Assembly: GCA_947489135.1 (NCBI GenBank)
Contig: CANLCU010000006.1
Coordinates: 1 to 38,111 of the forward strand
Direction of reading: 5' to 3'
Source of the DNA: Micrococcales bacterium
GTDB lineage: Bacteria > Actinomycetota > Actinomycetes > Actinomycetales > Microbacteriaceae
DNA length: 38,111 bases
Shown: positions 1-11,166 of the stretch, piece by piece
Numbering within the stretch: the first letter of the stretch is position 1
How the letters are laid out: each line of letters opens with the position of its first letter
The notes under the pieces: model-generated
Told to the model about the DNA's origin: nothing
Seen by the model: only the letters and a program-made list of their open reading frames with translations
The model's database searches: none
Position numbers and translations under genes: made by a program

Positions 1-247
1 GCATCTCTAGCAACGATGGTTACTACATCGTGCTCAACTGATAGGAAGCCATCAGCTGCTGTTGCCTTGATGCTTTCGCCAGTTGGCAGTGTGATGCGAA
101 CATCACCTGAAGCCAAGATTGCAAGCATAGGTTCGTGTCCTGGTAGAAGACCAATCTCACCTTCAACAGTCTTAGCGATAACCATCTTGGCATCCCCTGA
201 CCATACAGCTCGGTCAGCAGCTACTAGTTCAACACGAAGAGTCTTCA

Positions 248-248
<1 letters not shown>
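1..248 (-). CDS. atpC: ATP synthase F1 epsilon subunit (5' part only, runs off the window)
   Basis: Epsilon subunit of the F1 sector, part of the central stalk and an inhibitor of ATP hydrolysis. The visible 82 codons start MKTLRVELVAADRAVWSGDA and contain GEIGLLPGHEPML, the conserved core of the N-terminal beta-sandwich domain. The C-terminal helical part lies beyond position 1. The ATG overlaps the atpD stop by one base (TAATG), so translation is probably coupled to atpD. It is the last gene of the ATP synthase operon. Truncation here is due only to the window edge. Confidence 0.93.
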
Positions 249-1693
<1,445 letters not shown>

Positions 1694-1701
1694 CTATCTT
1701 T

Positions 1702-2610
1702 CTATTCTTTGTCGCTGGTGTCGACAAGTGCGTCGGCACCACCAACGATTTCGGAAATCTGTTGGGTAATTTCTGACTGTCGAGCAGAGTTGCTCAACCT
1801 TGTGTAGTTCTTGATTAACTTGTCAGCGTTTTCAGTAGCTGACTTCATTGCTTTTTGTCTTGCTGCGTGCTCTGCTGCAGCTGACTGCAACATTGCGTTG
1901 AAAATACGTGATTCGATGTAAACAGGAAGCAGAGCATCTAGAACCTTTGATGCATCTGGCTCAAATTCGTATAGTGGGAAGATTTCGTTCTCTTCTGGCT
2001 TTGACACACCTTCAACGATTTCTAGAGGAAGCAAACGAACAACCTGTGGTTCCTGGCTGATCATCGAAACGAACTTGTTGTATACCAAGTGAATTTCGTC
2101 TACTCCACCGTCTTCGTAACCTAGGTTGAAGGCGTCGACAACTGCATTAGAAATCTCTTCTGCTGTTGTGAATACTGGAAGATCTGTTCCACCGGTCCAG
2201 CTACGAATAGCAGCACGCTTGCGGAATGAGAAGAAACCAACTGACTTACGACCAACTAGGTAGTAGACAACATCCTTACCCTGGTCCTTTAGAAGCTGAG
2301 TTAGTTGCTCAGATTCCTTTAGAACGTTAGTTGAGAATGCACCTGCTAGACCACGGTCGCTGGTGAAGATAACAACAGCTGATCTGCGAATCTCTTTAGG
2401 CTCAGTAGTTAGCGGGTGATCGATGTTAGAGAAGGTAGCAACAGCTGACACGGCACGAGTAATTGCTCGAGAATATGGGTTAGCTGCAGTCAAACGCTGT
2501 TGTGCTTTGTAGATGCGTGAGGCTGAAATCAACTCCATGGCTCGAGTAATCTTCTTGGTCGTCTGAGCAGATTTAATCTTCTGCCTATAGACCCGAAGTT
2601 GCGCTCCCAT
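1702..2610 (-). CDS. atpG: ATP synthase F1 gamma subunit
   Basis: Gamma subunit, the rotating central shaft of F1; 302 residues. The N-terminal helix [20 protein letters not shown] followed by [11 protein letters not shown], and the C-terminal helix [19 protein letters not shown] with [15 protein letters not shown], are the two family signatures that form the coiled-coil shaft. The start at 2610 is supported by an AAAGGA site about 7 bases upstream. It lies between atpA (41-base gap) and atpD (14-base gap) in the standard operon order. Confidence 0.97.
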   Translation of the reverse strand: MGAQLRVYRQKIKSAQTTKKITRAMELISASRIYKAQQRLTAANPYSRAITRAVSAVATFSNIDHPLTTEPKEIRRSAVVIFTSDRGLAGAFSTNVLKESEQLTQLLKDQGKDVVYYLVGRKSVGFFSFRKRAAIRSWTGGTDLPVFTTAEEISNAVVDAFNLGYEDGGVDEIHLVYNKFVSMISQEPQVVRLLPLEIVEGVSKPEENEIFPLYEFEPDASKVLDALLPVYIESRIFNAMLQSAAAEHAARQKAMKSATENADKLIKNYTRLSNSARQSEITQQISEIVGGADALVDTSDKE

Positions 2611-2651
2611 GTCTTTGTCCTTTACTTTCTCTTGAAATCAAAAACGCCTAA

Positions 2652-4289
2652 TTAGCGCTTCTGCTTCACAATCTTCTCTTGGTCAACTTCTTCTTCATCA
2701 ATAGCAGCAACAGACTCGTTACCTACTGATGAAAGAGGCTTACCAACACCGGTTAGGAAGCTCTTCTTGAACTTCACTACGTCTGCTTCTAGAGCTGCAA
2801 CAGTGTCATCCTTTAGATCGCTTGTCTCGCGGATGGTTGTTAGAACCTGTGAGTTACGACGAAGGTAGTCAAGCAATTCGCTTTCGAATCTCAAGATGTC
2901 CTCTACTGGAACTTCATCAAGCTTGCCTGTGGTACCAGCCCAGATAGAAACTGTTTGTTCTTCAACTGGGTATGGAGAGTACTGAGGCTGCTTTAGAAGC
3001 TGCATTAGACGTGCACCACGAGCAAGTTGCTGACGTGAAGCAGCATCTAGGTCGCTTGCGAACATCGCGAATGCTTCTAGGGAACGGTACTGAGCTAGTT
3101 CTAGCTTTAATGTTCCAGAAACCTTCTTGATTCCCTTAACCTGAGCAGCACCACCAACACGAGAAACAGAGATACCTACGTCAATAGCTGGTCTCTGGTT
3201 AGCGTTGAACAAGTCTGACTGCAAGAAGATCTGACCATCGGTAATAGAAATTACGTTGGTTGGAATGTATGCAGAAACGTCATTTGCCTTGGTCTCAATG
3301 ATTGGAAGTCCAGTCATAGAACCGGCACCTAGTTCATCGTTCAACTTTGCACAACGCTCTAGTAGACGTGAGTGTAAGTAGAAAACGTCACCAGGGTATG
3401 CTTCACGGCCTGGTGGACGACGAAGCAATAGGGAAATCGAACGGTAAGCCTCAGCCTGCTTTGATAGGTCATCAAAAATGATCAGAACGTGCTTGCCGTC
3501 ATACATCCAGTGCTGACCAATAGCAGAACCGGTGTATGGAGCTAGGTACTTGAAACCAGCTGGGTCAGATGCAGGAGAAGCAACGATTGTTGTGTACTCC
3601 ATTGCTCCAGCAGCTTCTAGAGCTCCCTTTACAGATGCAATTGTTGAACCCTTTTGACCAACAGCAACATAGATACAACGAACCTGCTTTGTTGGATCTC
3701 CTGATTCCCAGTTAGCCTTCTGGTTGATGATTGCGTCAATCGCAATAGCAGTCTTACCAGTCTGACGGTCACCAATGATTAGCTGGCGCTGTCCACGACC
3801 GATAGGAATCATCGCGTCAATCGCCTTGATGCCTGTTTGTAGAGGCTCGTGAACTGACTTACGAGCCATAACACCAGGAGCCTGAAGCTCTAGAGCACGA
3901 CGAGCAGAAGACTTGATTTCTCCCTTGCCATCGATTGGCTCACCTACTGGGTTTACAACTCGACCTAGGAAGTCATCGCCTACTGGAACAGAAAGAATCT
4001 CACCTGTACGCTCAACCTTCATACCTTCAACGATGTGAGTGAACTCACCAAGGATGATCACACCGATCTCACGCTCGTCTAGATTCTGAGCTAGACCCAA
4101 AGTGCCGTCTTCGAACTTTAGAAGTTCGTTAGCCATCACACTAGGCAAGCCTTCAACGTGAGCAATACCGTCACCGGCATCGATTACGTGACCAATCTCG
4201 GTACGGCTAGCTTGAGCTGGCTCGTAAGACTTAGCAAAGTCCTTCAGCGCGTCGCGAATCTCATTCGGACTGATGCTTAGATCTGCCAT
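2652..4289 (-). CDS. atpA: ATP synthase F1 alpha subunit
   Basis: Non-catalytic nucleotide-binding alpha subunit of F1, 545 residues. The P-loop GDRQTGKT is at about residues 173-180, preceded by [19 protein letters not shown]; the family's [20 protein letters not shown] block follows. The C-terminus carries a charged tail ([14 protein letters not shown]), common in actinobacterial alpha subunits, which run longer than the E. coli protein. GAGG lies about 7 bases before the ATG. Gaps are 23 bases to atpH upstream and 41 bases to atpG downstream. Confidence 0.98.
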   Translation of the reverse strand: MADLSISPNEIRDALKDFAKSYEPAQASRTEIGHVIDAGDGIAHVEGLPSVMANELLKFEDGTLGLAQNLDEREIGVIILGEFTHIVEGMKVERTGEILSVPVGDDFLGRVVNPVGEPIDGKGEIKSSARRALELQAPGVMARKSVHEPLQTGIKAIDAMIPIGRGQRQLIIGDRQTGKTAIAIDAIINQKANWESGDPTKQVRCIYVAVGQKGSTIASVKGALEAAGAMEYTTIVASPASDPAGFKYLAPYTGSAIGQHWMYDGKHVLIIFDDLSKQAEAYRSISLLLRRPPGREAYPGDVFYLHSRLLERCAKLNDELGAGSMTGLPIIETKANDVSAYIPTNVISITDGQIFLQSDLFNANQRPAIDVGISVSRVGGAAQVKGIKKVSGTLKLELAQYRSLEAFAMFASDLDAASRQQLARGARLMQLLKQPQYSPYPVEEQTVSIWAGTTGKLDEVPVEDILRFESELLDYLRRNSQVLTTIRETSDLKDDTVAALEADVVKFKKSFLTGVGKPLSSVGNESVAAIDEEEVDQEKIVKQKR

Positions 4290-4312
4290 CTTGTTCCTCT
4301 ACTTCTGAAGCG

Positions 4313-5140
4313 TTAGCTTCGGTTGATGCTGCTGGAGGCCTTTACCAACTGCAGCTTTAGGTTTTGCAGACGGGTGCTTACGCTTCCGTCGATTATTTCA
4401 CCAGCAATTTGAACTACCATTCCACCGATAATCGAAGGATCGATTTCGATGTTCAGGCTAACTTGCTGACCATAAGTACCAGCCAAGGTTGAACGTAAAC
4501 GTTCAACTTGGCTTTGTTCTAGTTCTTTAGAAACTGTGACTGTTGCAACTAGTGAATCTCCGTATGCAGCAATCTGCTTAGCAAACTGGTCAATCACAAT
4601 GGCAACTCGACGACCACGAGCTGAACCAACAGCCTGGTTGACTAGAGCCAAAGTAACTGCGTTTGCCTTTGAGCCAATAAGTGCCTTGACCAAAGCAAGC
4701 TTTGTTTCATTAGGTGCACTCTTGTTGCTCAAAGCAAACTGCAGATCTCTGTCGCTTGCTACTACCTGCTGGAAGCTAAATAGCTCGCTCTGGACATCCT
4801 CCAAAACGTTAGTCTTCGAAGCAGAAGCCGCTGATGCGTGAACACCAAGTTGCTCAAGAACAATGACTAGGTCCATGCTTCTAGAGAATCTAAGAGCACA
4901 AACTTTCTTCACAAACTCGATTGTGTTTGCGTTGACCTTTGTGTTGAATACGCGCTCGATGAGTGCGTTCTTTGCATCGCTCGCAGTGGAAGTATCTGAG
5001 AGGATGCCACGCAACTGGGTACTACCCGAGATTGCATCGGCAACTACAAAGAGGTCTGTCGCAAATGCCAAGTCTGACCCAAGGTAGGCAGATGCATCTG
5101 CTTTAGCTTGAGCTAGTGCTTGACGAGTTGAGGAGGCCAT
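4313..5140 (-). CDS. atpH: ATP synthase delta subunit (OSCP)
   Basis: Delta subunit of the peripheral stalk, which joins F1 to the b subunits. At 275 residues it is longer than the roughly 180-residue E. coli protein but normal for actinobacteria. The C-terminal segment IDPSIIGGMVVQIAGEIIDG followed by SVSTRLQNLKLQL is the OSCP/delta signature. The N-terminal part is helical and Ala-rich. The ATG overlaps the atpF stop by one base (TAATG). It is not fused to a b-type domain as in mycobacteria, since a separate atpF lies immediately upstream. Confidence 0.95.
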   Translation of the reverse strand: MASSTRQALAQAKADASAYLGSDLAFATDLFVVADAISGSTQLRGILSDTSTASDAKNALIERVFNTKVNANTIEFVKKVCALRFSRSMDLVIVLEQLGVHASAASASKTNVLEDVQSELFSFQQVVASDRDLQFALSNKSAPNETKLALVKALIGSKANAVTLALVNQAVGSARGRRVAIVIDQFAKQIAAYGDSLVATVTVSKELEQSQVERLRSTLAGTYGQQVSLNIEIDPSIIGGMVVQIAGEIIDGSVSTRLQNLKLQLVKASSSINRS

Positions 5141-5688
5141 TAGTTCTTCTTGCTGTCTTTCTCTAGATCTGAAAGGAAGCCTGAGACGATGCTCGAGGCG
5201 TTCTTGTCTTCTTTGAGGTTCTGAGCCACTACAGATGAAGCTAAGTCAAGAGCTAGTGCTCCAACTTCAGCACGCAATGAAATGATTGCGGACTGACGTT
5301 CTGCTTCGATCTGCTTCTTAGCTGTCTCTGTCATACGAGCTGCTTCTAGTGAAGCCTGCTCCTTCAGTTCAGCAAGAATTGCTGCACCCTCGGCTCTTGC
5401 AGATTCACGAATCTGTGCTGCTTCGGCACGTGCCTCAGCCTGCTCAGCTTCAATGTTTGCAGTCTTTGCCGCAGCTTCAGCCTGAGCCTTCTCCGCTTGA
5501 GCTAGACGACCTTCGATCGCCTCAGTTCTTGCATCGATGTTCTTTTTGAAGTTTGGCAAAACCTTAAGCCAGAAGAAGACCAACAGAATCGCGAAAACGA
5601 CTGCAGACCAAACAATGTCAGCTACCGCAGGTATGAGTGGGTTAGCTGACACCGTTGGCATCAATAGTTCGTGAATTCCAATAGTCAT
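5140..5688 (-). CDS. atpF: ATP synthase Fo b subunit
   Basis: Subunit b of the peripheral stalk, 182 residues. There is one N-terminal membrane segment at about residues 25-45 (DIVWSAVVFAILLVFFWLKV), then a long charged Ala/Glu/Lys-rich helix expected to dimerise as a right-handed coiled coil. An AAGG site lies about 9 bases before the ATG. It follows atpE after 10 bases and overlaps atpH by one base. The order E-F-H is standard. Confidence 0.95.
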   Translation of the reverse strand: MTIGIHELLMPTVSANPLIPAVADIVWSAVVFAILLVFFWLKVLPNFKKNIDARTEAIEGRLAQAEKAQAEAAAKTANIEAEQAEARAEAAQIRESARAEGAAILAELKEQASLEAARMTETAKKQIEAERQSAIISLRAEVGALALDLASSVVAQNLKEDKNASSIVSGFLSDLEKDSKKN

Positions 5689-5698
5689 TTATGAAACC

Positions 5699-5980
<282 letters not shown>

Positions 5981-6008
5981 CTAACGGTTTGTTAGCCCAG
6001 TTTTGTTC

Positions 6009-6839
6009 CTAGTGTTCATCTGCTAACGACAGCTGAATGTAAACAGTTGTCAACAGGGTGAATACGTATGCCTGCAAGAATGCCACCAAGATCTCAAAGA
6101 GAGTGAAGACAAACCCGAAGGTAAATGTTCCTACTCCGAAGAACTTGAAGAATCCATCGGAGTATAAGAAAAAGTAATGTGTTGCGGTGAAACAGAGAAC
6201 CAAAAGCAGGTGTCCTGCGATCATGTTCATCATCAAACGAAGAGCCAAAGTAACTGGTCTAAGAATGAAAGTTGAGAGGAACTCGATAGGAGTTACCAGT
6301 GCGTAGAAGGCTTTTGGAACACCAGCTGGGAATAGAGCGTTCTTGAAGAACTTCATGCCGTGACGCTTTACACCTGCATAGATGAAGGTTACGTAGGCAA
6401 CTCCAGCCAAAAGCATTGGTAGACCAATTACAGAGGTTCCAGCAATGTTTAGCCCAGGAATAATACCTGTGATGTTCATACCTAGAACAATGAAGAAGAT
6501 TGTGGTTAGCAGAGGTAGGAATCTATCTCCGTCTTTTTCACCAAGCTGTTCGTGAGCGATTGACTTTCTAACGAAGTTTAGAGAAATCTCACCCATCATC
6601 TGGAATCTGCCAGGAACAAACTGTCCGGTAGCGGTACTCTTGCGGAACTTACTTGTCCAAAGAGTGAAAACAACGATTAGAAGAGTCATAACCAATAGAC
6701 GAATCAACATGATTCGGTTGATCTCAAATGGAGTTCCTGCAAACGCGATTACCTGAGGGTAAAACTCTTCAATGGTTGGCGCCTGAAAGTCGCCTTCACC
6801 CGCGGTGTAAGGTCTAAATCCTGCGCTAAGCAGTGACAA
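6009..6839 (-). CDS. atpB: ATP synthase Fo a subunit
   Basis: Subunit a, the stator channel protein that loads protons onto the c ring; 276 residues from the TTG at 6839. The functional Arg lies in ILRPVTLALRLMMNMIAGHL (the RL.MNM.AGH block), and the C-terminal helix LEILVAFLQAYVFTLLTTVY is also typical. Several membrane helices are obvious. The start is uncertain. No ATG or GTG occurs near the N-terminus, and the first internal ATG falls inside the first helix. TTG 6839 has no ribosome site at normal distance, whereas an in-frame CTG at 6854 sits 6 bases after a clean AGGAG, giving a protein five residues longer. Confidence 0.96.
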   Translation of the reverse strand: MSLLSAGFRPYTAGEGDFQAPTIEEFYPQVIAFAGTPFEINRIMLIRLLVMTLLIVVFTLWTSKFRKSTATGQFVPGRFQMMGEISLNFVRKSIAHEQLGEKDGDRFLPLLTTIFFIVLGMNITGIIPGLNIAGTSVIGLPMLLAGVAYVTFIYAGVKRHGMKFFKNALFPAGVPKAFYALVTPIEFLSTFILRPVTLALRLMMNMIAGHLLLVLCFTATHYFFLYSDGFFKFFGVGTFTFGFVFTLFEILVAFLQAYVFTLLTTVYIQLSLADEH

Positions 6840-6860
6840 CTTTTCAGTGAACAGCTTTAA

Positions 6861-6865
6861 CTCCT
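6861..6865 (-). promoter_or_regulatory. AGGAG ribosome binding site pointing to a CTG start for atpB
   Basis: On the minus strand AGGAG is followed by six bases (TTAAAG) and then CTG at 6854-6852, in frame with atpB and five codons before the TTG at 6839. The distance from AGGAG to that TTG is 21 bases, too far for normal initiation. The reading frame stays open back to a TAG about 14 codons upstream of the TTG, with no ATG, GTG or TTG between. Confidence 0.5.
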
Positions 6866-7005
6866 GTTTCGGGGCAGGCCATGCCTAACCTTGCGGCGAT
6901 TTACAGTGGGTACCGCTTCGACTGGAGCAAGCGATACTCAAATCGTATCAGCATCTGAAGAGCCAAAAACCGCTTATTGAGCCAAATTTTCGGCAATTTT
7001 AAGGA
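6866..7005. other. Intergenic space between the atpI-like gene and atpB
   Basis: One of the two largest gaps inside the argS-to-atpC cluster. It holds a short inverted repeat GATAC-7-GTATC (6933-6949) and a direct repeat GAGCCAAA at 6960-6967 and 6979-6986. I see no convincing -35/-10 pair or terminator. A promoter for the atpB-atpC part of the operon would be expected here by position only. Confidence 0.35.
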
Positions 7006-7416
7006 TTAGGCCGAAGGAGCAATTCTGGCTTTGGTTACCACTATTGTGTCCAAAACCAGCCCTCCAATGACGGCTGCTACAACTACGAAAAAGACCACAG
7101 GTCTGGCACTCAGAGTTAGCCATTCTGCTCTGTCTAGGAATCTGAAAAGGACTAGGAAAAGGAGTACTTTGACTAGCCAGCCTCCCAGAACCACTCCTAG
7201 GAAACCACCTAGGTTCAACTTTGATCCAAACAAAAGGCTCAGAACTGTCAGCGCTGTGAAGGCAAAGGCTGCCGCTCCCCCAGCTAAGGCTGCTAATAGC
7301 CCTGAAGTCCCAGCGACTAGAAAACCTATGACTGAACCAAGCACGGTTATGCCAACTACCAGTAGTGAACCTAATTTCAGGACTCTGGTCATTACAGACT
7401 TTAGATCATCAAACAT
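7006..7416 (-). CDS. Small four-helix membrane protein at the head of the atp operon (AtpI-like)
   Basis: 136 residues with about four hydrophobic segments: roughly 15-34, 38-63, 70-92 and 105-128. Its position just before atpB, between a wecA-like gene and the ATP synthase genes, is where actinobacteria carry an AtpI/'ATP synthase protein I' homologue that assists c-ring assembly or cation supply. The sequence is too hydrophobic and plain for me to recognise a diagnostic motif, so the family call rests on size, topology and position. The start overlaps the end of the wecA-like gene by 8 bases, suggesting coupled translation. Confidence 0.75.
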   Translation of the reverse strand: MFDDLKSVMTRVLKLGSLLVVGITVLGSVIGFLVAGTSGLLAALAGGAAAFAFTALTVLSLLFGSKLNLGGFLGVVLGGWLVKVLLFLVLFRFLDRAEWLTLSARPVVFFVVVAAVIGGLVLDTIVVTKARIAPSA

Positions 7417-8527
7417 TGGCTAGCTTCTTTCTTGATCGGAATCTCATGATTGCAGGCCACAGCGTATACAAAAGTGAAAGAGAGATTGAACTCACTGCAA
7501 ATGTGGCTACCCAGACAAAGTCGGTTAGGAACAGAAGTAGACAGCTAACTGAAACCGATGCACTCCAGAAGTAGAAGACCAAGACGGAACCAACATGTCC
7601 GTGACCGAAGTCCTGAAGTTTGTGGTGAAGGTGCAGACGATCTGCAGCAAAAGGTGACTTACCTGCAGCCAAACGTCTGACTACTGCCAATGCAAAGTCC
7701 AATAGCGGTAACAGCAAAATTGAAATAGGAAGAATCAAAGGTAGAACCGCTGGAACCAGGTCATCTCGCTTCAAAGAAGCAGGGTCAATCTGACCTGTGA
7801 CTGTCAAAGCTGATGCTGTCATAAGAAGGCCTAGAAGAAGAGCTCCACCATCACCCATGAAGATCTTTGCTGTATGCCAGTTATGTGGCAAGAAGCCAAC
7901 ACACATACCAATCACAATGGCTGAGATGACTGTTGCCAAGTTGAAGTAGTTAGTAGGTGAAATCTGTTGAGCAAGTAGATAAGAGTAGACAAAGAAGACA
8001 ACTGTGCCAATAAGGACCACTCCAGCTACCAAACCATCAAGTCCATCAATAAAGTTGACCGCATTCATCACTAGAACAGCCAGGAACACAGTAACTACGA
8101 AAGAAACACCAAACGAACCAACAGTTATTCCAAAGATTGGCAGTGAAACAATCTGAACTCCATTCCAAGCCAGAACACCAGCTGCTAGGAACTGCCCCGC
8201 TAACTTGATAGTCCAGTCAAGATCGAATAGGTCATCCAAGAATCCAATAGCCATAACAACCAGTGCTGCTAAGGAAATAGCAATGATTGGCCCCGGATCG
8301 GCAAACACCACTTCAAACCAGCCAATGGGGGCTGCTATCGATACCGAGACTACAAAACCAATAAACATCGCCAAGCCACCGATACGCGGGGTTGGCTTTG
8401 AATGCATATCTCTGGTTCTGATGGCCTTTGGATAAATGTTGTATTTATCAGCAAATTTTCTAACTACAAAAGTAGCTAGGTAGGTGACCACCCCGGCTAT
8501 AGCCATGAGAAGGAGATACGCGCGCAC
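7409..8527 (-). CDS. wecA: WecA/TagO-type polyprenyl-phosphate sugar-1-phosphate transferase
   Basis: MraY/WecA-family integral membrane enzyme, 372 residues with about ten to eleven helices. It transfers a sugar 1-phosphate (usually GlcNAc-1-P) from a UDP-sugar to undecaprenyl or decaprenyl phosphate, the first lipid-linked step of cell wall glycopolymer synthesis. Family motifs are visible: the N-terminal loop DMHSKPTPRIGG, the Asp-rich NFIDGLDGLVAG, the FMGDGGALLLG block, and HLHHKLQD with its His pair. It is not MraY itself, which would sit in a mur cluster. The start is GTG at 8527, overlapping the tsaC stop (TAGTG). The exact sugar substrate cannot be read from the sequence. Confidence 0.9.
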   Translation of the reverse strand: MRAYLLLMAIAGVVTYLATFVVRKFADKYNIYPKAIRTRDMHSKPTPRIGGLAMFIGFVVSVSIAAPIGWFEVVFADPGPIIAISLAALVVMAIGFLDDLFDLDWTIKLAGQFLAAGVLAWNGVQIVSLPIFGITVGSFGVSFVVTVFLAVLVMNAVNFIDGLDGLVAGVVLIGTVVFFVYSYLLAQQISPTNYFNLATVISAIVIGMCVGFLPHNWHTAKIFMGDGGALLLGLLMTASALTVTGQIDPASLKRDDLVPAVLPLILPISILLLPLLDFALAVVRRLAAGKSPFAADRLHLHHKLQDFGHGHVGSVLVFYFWSASVSVSCLLLFLTDFVWVATFAVSSISLSLLYTLWPAIMRFRSRKKLANV

Positions 8528-9222
8528 TAGCCCGCACTAACTTCAAGCAAATCTCCAACTACAGATCTAATCTTTGCTTCCGCTAGTGCTCCACGTCTAA
8601 CAATCTTGATTAGTCCTGTTGTGCTGACATTGCCTTCAGAGTCGTAAGTATCAACCAACTGAGTTAGATCAAGAATTGTTGATGCTTCACCCTTAGGACT
8701 TGGTCCACCATCTAGAAACACCTGAACTGAACTCTCAAGATATCCGTGAGCCTGAGCACAGGTAGTAGCTGCTGGTTCACCAGTTAGGTTTGCTGATGAA
8801 ACAGCAAGAGGTCCAGTTTCTTCAATAAGAGCTAAAGCAATCTTGTGATCTGGAACTCTAAGAGCAACTGTTCCTTTGGTCTCCCCTAGATCCCATGAGA
8901 GAGATGGCTGAGCCTTAAGAATTAGAGTCAATGCTCCTGGCCAAAACGTTTCAGCAAGTTTGATTGCAGCATCAGGAAGTGTTTCAACTAAGGCACGAGC
9001 CATGTTCAAGTTTGCAATTAGAACAGGAGGAGGAGACTGTCTTCCTCTTCCCTTTGCATCAAGAAGAGCTTGAACTGCTTCAGGCGAGAATGCATTAGCG
9101 GCAATTCCATAAACGGTATCTGTTGGAATAACAGCAAGTTCGTTTCTCCCGAGAGAAACCTTGGCTAGACGCATACCGGTTAGTAATTCAGTATCGACTG
9201 AGCAGTCAAACACATTCTTCAT
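8527..9222 (-). CDS. tsaC: L-threonylcarbamoyladenylate synthase (YrdC/Sua5 family)
   Basis: Makes threonylcarbamoyl-AMP from threonine, bicarbonate and ATP, the first step of the t6A37 modification in ANN-decoding tRNAs. The YrdC signatures are IPTDTVYGIAANAF, AKGRGRQSPPPVLIANL, TVALRVPDHKIAL and PLAVSSANLTGEPA. I chose the ATG at 9222 (231 residues, starting MKNVFDCS): it aligns with the short leader of other actinobacterial members and has a GGTGG about 5 bases upstream. A GTG at 9231 would add three residues. The gene sits 13 bases after prmC and ends in a TAGTG overlap with the wecA-like gene. Confidence 0.94.
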   Translation of the reverse strand: MKNVFDCSVDTELLTGMRLAKVSLGRNELAVIPTDTVYGIAANAFSPEAVQALLDAKGRGRQSPPPVLIANLNMARALVETLPDAAIKLAETFWPGALTLILKAQPSLSWDLGETKGTVALRVPDHKIALALIEETGPLAVSSANLTGEPAATTCAQAHGYLESSVQVFLDGGPSPKGEASTILDLTQLVDTYDSEGNVSTTGLIKIVRRGALAEAKIRSVVGDLLEVSAG

Positions 9223-9235
9223 AACAACCACCCGC

Positions 9236-10087
9236 CTACCTAATCGCTGAGGTCGCTCTGTCGCGACCTGATAAATCCTTATGGGTTCTGGCTTGACGCC
9301 AACCTAAACTCAATATTAGTTCTCTAATGGCATCACCTTGCATGTCAGCGTGCTCAATGACTAATGCTCCGCCTTCTCTCAGCAATCTCTTAGCCGAAGC
9401 CTCAACTTTGCGAACTAGGTCCAGCCCGTCTTCTCCCCCATAAAGAGCTAGAGCTGGGTCATGCAGATGAACCTCAGGATAGATAGGGATCATGGCATCA
9501 GGAATGTATGGAGGGTTAGAAACCAGAACGTCCACCTGACCATTTAGTTCAGGAAAGGCATCAGCTAGATCACCTTGAACCAAGGTTGCATCTGGTGCAT
9601 ATCTTTCAAAGTTTGCTCTGGTGTATTTCAGGGCATCTTCGCTGAGTTCAACTGCATAGACCTTGGCATGAGGAACCTCGTGAGCAATAGAAAGCGCAAT
9701 TGCTCCAGAGCCTGTTGCTAGGTCAACTGCTACTGGGCTCTCATTAGGAACTGCTCTAAGCGCATCAATGGCAATCTGGGTGACAACTTCAGTTTCAAAT
9801 CTAGGTACGAAGACTCCAGGCCCTACTTTGAGTTCTAGTTGCCTGAAGTGAGCAACACCGGTTAGGTGTTGCAGAGGAAAACGTTCTGCTCTTTTGTCAA
9901 CGAGTTTCTGGAATTGAAGTTCAGCATCCGAATCTAGTTCTTCACCAGTGATTGCTTTTACTTGAAGTTCACCTCTTGATAAACCAAGCACGAAACCTAG
10001 AAGTATTTCTGCATCGGCTTGAAATGATTCAATGCCTGCTTTTTCAAACTTTGCAGATGCCGCTTCAATAGCAGCAGATAGCTTCAT
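9236..10087 (-). CDS. prmC: Release factor glutamine methyltransferase
   Basis: SAM-dependent enzyme that methylates the Gln of the GGQ motif in peptide release factors; 283 residues. The helical N-terminal domain is followed by the motif VFVPRFETE (about 92-100), the SAM-binding DLATGSGAIALS (122-133) and the catalytic NPPY (191-194). The ATG overlaps the prfA stop (TAATG), so enzyme and substrate are made from one message, the usual arrangement. Confidence 0.97.
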   Translation of the reverse strand: MKLSAAIEAASAKFEKAGIESFQADAEILLGFVLGLSRGELQVKAITGEELDSDAELQFQKLVDKRAERFPLQHLTGVAHFRQLELKVGPGVFVPRFETEVVTQIAIDALRAVPNESPVAVDLATGSGAIALSIAHEVPHAKVYAVELSEDALKYTRANFERYAPDATLVQGDLADAFPELNGQVDVLVSNPPYIPDAMIPIYPEVHLHDPALALYGGEDGLDLVRKVEASAKRLLREGGALVIEHADMQGDAIRELILSLGWRQARTHKDLSGRDRATSAIR

Positions 10088-11166
10088 TACTCGTTCTCAC
10101 CGAGAGCAGCCAGTCTTGCTTCTTCATCAGCTTGAATAGCCGACTGAATAACAGGCTCTAGTGCTCCATCCATAACCTGATCAAGGTTGTATGACTTGTA
10201 GCCAGTGCGGTGATCAGCAATACGGTTCTCTGGGAAGTTATAGGTTCTGATTCGCTCGCTACGGTCAACGCTTTTAACCTGAGACTTTCTTGCAGCACTT
10301 AGTTCTGCTTCAAGAGCTTCTTGCTGAGCTGCTAGTAGACGCGCTCTAAGAACACGCATAGCTGCTTCACGGTTTTGTAGCTGAGACTTTTCGTTCTGCA
10401 TCGAAACTACGATTCCGGTTGGAATGTGGGTTAGACGAACAGCAGAGTCTGTTGTGTTAACTGACTGACCACCAGGACCTGAAGATCTGAACACATCAAC
10501 GCGAATTTCATTCGCAGCAATTTCAAGTTCTTCAGGAGCATCTACTTCAGGGAAGACTAGAACACCAGCTGCTGAAGTGTGAATTCTGCCCTGCGTTTCA
10601 GTTACTGGAACACGCTGAACTCTGTGAACACCACCTTCATACTTCAGGTGAGCCCATACTCCTTCAGCAGGGTCTGATGACTTGCCTTTGATAGCAATCT
10701 GAACATCTTTGTATCCGCCAAGATCTGATTCGTTCTTATCTAGGATTTCTGTCTTCCAGCCCTTGCTGTTTGCATACTGGATATACATTCTGAAAAGATC
10801 TGCTGCGAATAGTGCAGACTCAGCTCCACCTTCACCAGCCTTGATTTCCATGATGACATCGCGACCATCATCAGGGTCTCTAGGAATTAGTAGACGACGT
10901 AGCTTCTCAGTTCCTTCATGCAGGGACTCTTCCAAAGCAGGAACTTCAGCTGCGAAGCTTTCATCTTCCTTAGCCATGTCTTTAGCCGCATCTAGATCTG
11001 CCTGCAATGAATTAACAGCATGGTAGGCAGAAACGATTGCATTTAGCTCGGCGTACCTGCGGTTAAGTTTCTTTGCTAGAACTGGATTGGCGTGGACTGA
11101 GGCCTCTGAAAGTTGGCTTTGCAACTCTGCATGTTCAGCCAGTAAAGCCTGGACTGAAGATAACAT
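10087..11166 (-). CDS. prfA: Peptide chain release factor 1
   Basis: RF1 recognises UAA and UAG and triggers peptidyl-tRNA hydrolysis; 359 residues, the family length. The codon-recognition tripeptide PVT is at about 187-189, which identifies RF1 rather than RF2. The catalytic loop [20 protein letters not shown] has GGQ at about 232-234. The N-terminal helical region has the usual ExxAxxL pattern. The ATG overlaps the rho stop by one base and the stop overlaps the prmC ATG by one base. Confidence 0.98.
   Translation of the reverse strand: MLSSVQALLAEHAELQSQLSEASVHANPVLAKKLNRRYAELNAIVSAYHAVNSLQADLDAAKDMAKEDESFAAEVPALEESLHEGTEKLRRLLIPRDPDDGRDVIMEIKAGEGGAESALFAADLFRMYIQYANSKGWKTEILDKNESDLGGYKDVQIAIKGKSSDPAEGVWAHLKYEGGVHRVQRVPVTETQGRIHTSAAGVLVFPEVDAPEELEIAANEIRVDVFRSSGPGGQSVNTTDSAVRLTHIPTGIVVSMQNEKSQLQNREAAMRVLRARLLAAQQEALEAELSAARKSQVKSVDRSERIRTYNFPENRIADHRTGYKSYNLDQVMDGALEPVIQSAIQADEEARLAALGENE

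Noticed and set aside
6960-6986. Direct repeat GAGCCAAA (two copies, 19 bases apart) as an operator
   Set aside because: Two 8-base copies in an A/T-rich gap are not enough to claim a regulatory site.
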